Positions 5,781 to 6,347 of a DNA stretch of 6,347 nucleotides are shown in pieces. Source of the DNA: Pseudomonadota bacterium (GTDB taxonomy: Bacteria > Pseudomonadota > Alphaproteobacteria > Rhizobiales > Xanthobacteraceae); assembly GCA_023414975.1 (NCBI GenBank), contig JAEZMI010000101.1:1-6347 (forward strand), in the 5' to 3' direction. How positions within the stretch are numbered: the first letter of the stretch is position 1; each line of letters opens with the position of its first letter. The translations under genes were made by a program, and so were the position numbers. The notes below the pieces were generated by a model that did no database searches, had not been told where the DNA came from, and was given only the letters and a program-made list of their open reading frames with translations.

Positions 5781-6347
5781 CAGGCGCCGTTCCGCGCCGT
5801 CACCCGCGCGCCGATGGTGTGCGCGACATGCCGGGCGAGCAGACCGGCGACATCCGTGCCGGTCGCCTTGTGCAGCCCCTTCCAGGCCGGCATGGAGTTG
5901 ACCTCCAATACTTTGAACCCTCCCCGCGCATCCTCGATCAGATCGACGCCGGCATAATCGGCCCCCACGGCGGCCGTGGCGCGGATCGCGTAGTCGAACG
6001 CTTCCGCATGGAACGGCGCGGCCTCGCCGACAGCACCCTGATGGATGTTGGTGATCCAGCGGGGCGAACGGCGGATCATCGCGGCGGCGACATGATCGCC
6101 GATGACGAAGACCCGCCAGTCGCAGAAATCCGCGCGGCCGGGCTGGGCGACGAAGTCCTGAAGGTAGTAGACGCCACCCACTTTGTCCGGCTCCGGCAGA
6201 GCGGTGCGCGCCGGCAGCCGGCGGATGCCTTTGCCCTGGGCACCGAAGAGCGGCTTCAGCACGAGATCGCCGGGTGCTTCGTCGGCCAGCGCCTGCATCG
6301 TCGCGCGGTCCTCGCCGACGAAGGTGCGCGGGGTCGGCAACCCGGCC
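5780..6347 (-). CDS. RimK-type ATP-grasp ligase (MptN-like alpha-L-glutamate ligase), C-terminal part
   Basis: The last 188 codons of a gene entering from the right edge; the first visible residues, AGLPTPRTFV, are a typical RimK internal junction, so the TTG at 6340 is not a start. About 100 N-terminal residues are missing from the window. Visible ATP-grasp marks are DLVLKPLFGAQGKGIRRL (27-44 of the visible part), VYYLQDFV (59-66), DWRVFVIGD (76-84), AAMIRRSPRWITNIHQGA (88-105) and the metal site GVDLIE then FKVLEVNSMPAWKGL (133-158). Characterised relatives are RimK, CofF and MptN, which adds glutamate to H4MPT in methanogens. Here it is translationally coupled to the CitG-like gene. Since bacterial H4MPT is dephosphorylated and simpler, glutamylation of methylofuran is an equally plausible job; the sequence does not decide between them. 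Confidence 0.85.
   Translation of the reverse strand, partial: AGLPTPRTFVGEDRATMQALADEAPGDLVLKPLFGAQGKGIRRLPARTALPEPDKVGGVYYLQDFVAQPGRADFCDWRVFVIGDHVAAAMIRRSPRWITNIHQGAVGEAAPFHAEAFDYAIRATAAVGADYAGVDLIEDARGGFKVLEVNSMPAWKGLHKATGTDVAGLLARHVAHTIGARVTARNGA

Noticed and set aside
4951..5901. A 316-codon plus-strand open frame antisense to the CitG-like gene
   Set aside because: Its translation is dominated by Ala, Ser and Arg and lacks any motif, while the minus strand carries all CitG-family signatures.
6338..6340. TTG as the start codon of the RimK-like gene
   Set aside because: The frame remains open to the window edge, and the residues before it (A-G) complete a typical RimK AGLPTPRTF segment. 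The real start is outside the window.

Overview
The window is high-G+C, densely coding DNA of the kind found in alphaproteobacterial methylotrophs (probably Hyphomicrobiales; a Xanthobacteraceae- or Methylobacterium-like host is my guess, from gene content and protein style only). Its core is a block of "archaeal-like" one-carbon cofactor genes, which bacteria use to make methylofuran and (dephospho)tetrahydromethanopterin (H4MPT), the carriers for formaldehyde oxidation. The C1 enzymes themselves (fae, mtdB, mch, fhc) are not in view; they may lie beyond the right edge.

Layout, left to right. (1) 1-351, minus strand: the N-terminal 117 residues of aminopeptidase N (pepN), a housekeeping gene running off the left edge. 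(2) 352-534: a 183-bp divergent intergenic region. (3) 535-1785, plus: a multi-pass membrane acyltransferase of the AT3/OafA family, with no evident link to the C1 genes. (4) 1786-1836: a short convergent spacer with a modest hairpin. (5) 4211 down to 1837, minus: a three-gene operon, mfnD-like ATP-grasp ligase, mfnF-like ASKHA-fold protein and folB-like dihydroneopterin aldolase, with a GTGA 4-base overlap between the first two and a 15-bp gap before the third. (6) 4256-4954, plus: a HisA/HisF-related TIM-barrel protein, divergent from mfnD across only 44 bp. (7) 6347 down to 4944, minus: a RimK-type ATP-grasp ligase (N-terminus off the right edge), followed by a CitG-family protein through a one-base TGATG overlap. 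The CitG-family gene and the HisA-like gene converge and overlap by 11 bp at their 3' ends.

Working model. MfnD-like and MfnF-like proteins build and join the glutamyl-tyr(am)ine and aminomethylfuran halves of methylofuran. The FolB-like protein supplies the 6-hydroxymethylpterin precursor for H4MPT (or folate). The RimK-like ligase adds glutamates to one of the cofactors. The HisA-like and CitG-like proteins are conserved companions of these genes with no role I can assign; both belong to families that handle ribosyl-phosphate-type substrates. They are the most interesting unknowns here. I see no tRNA, rRNA, CRISPR array, insertion sequence or phage gene.
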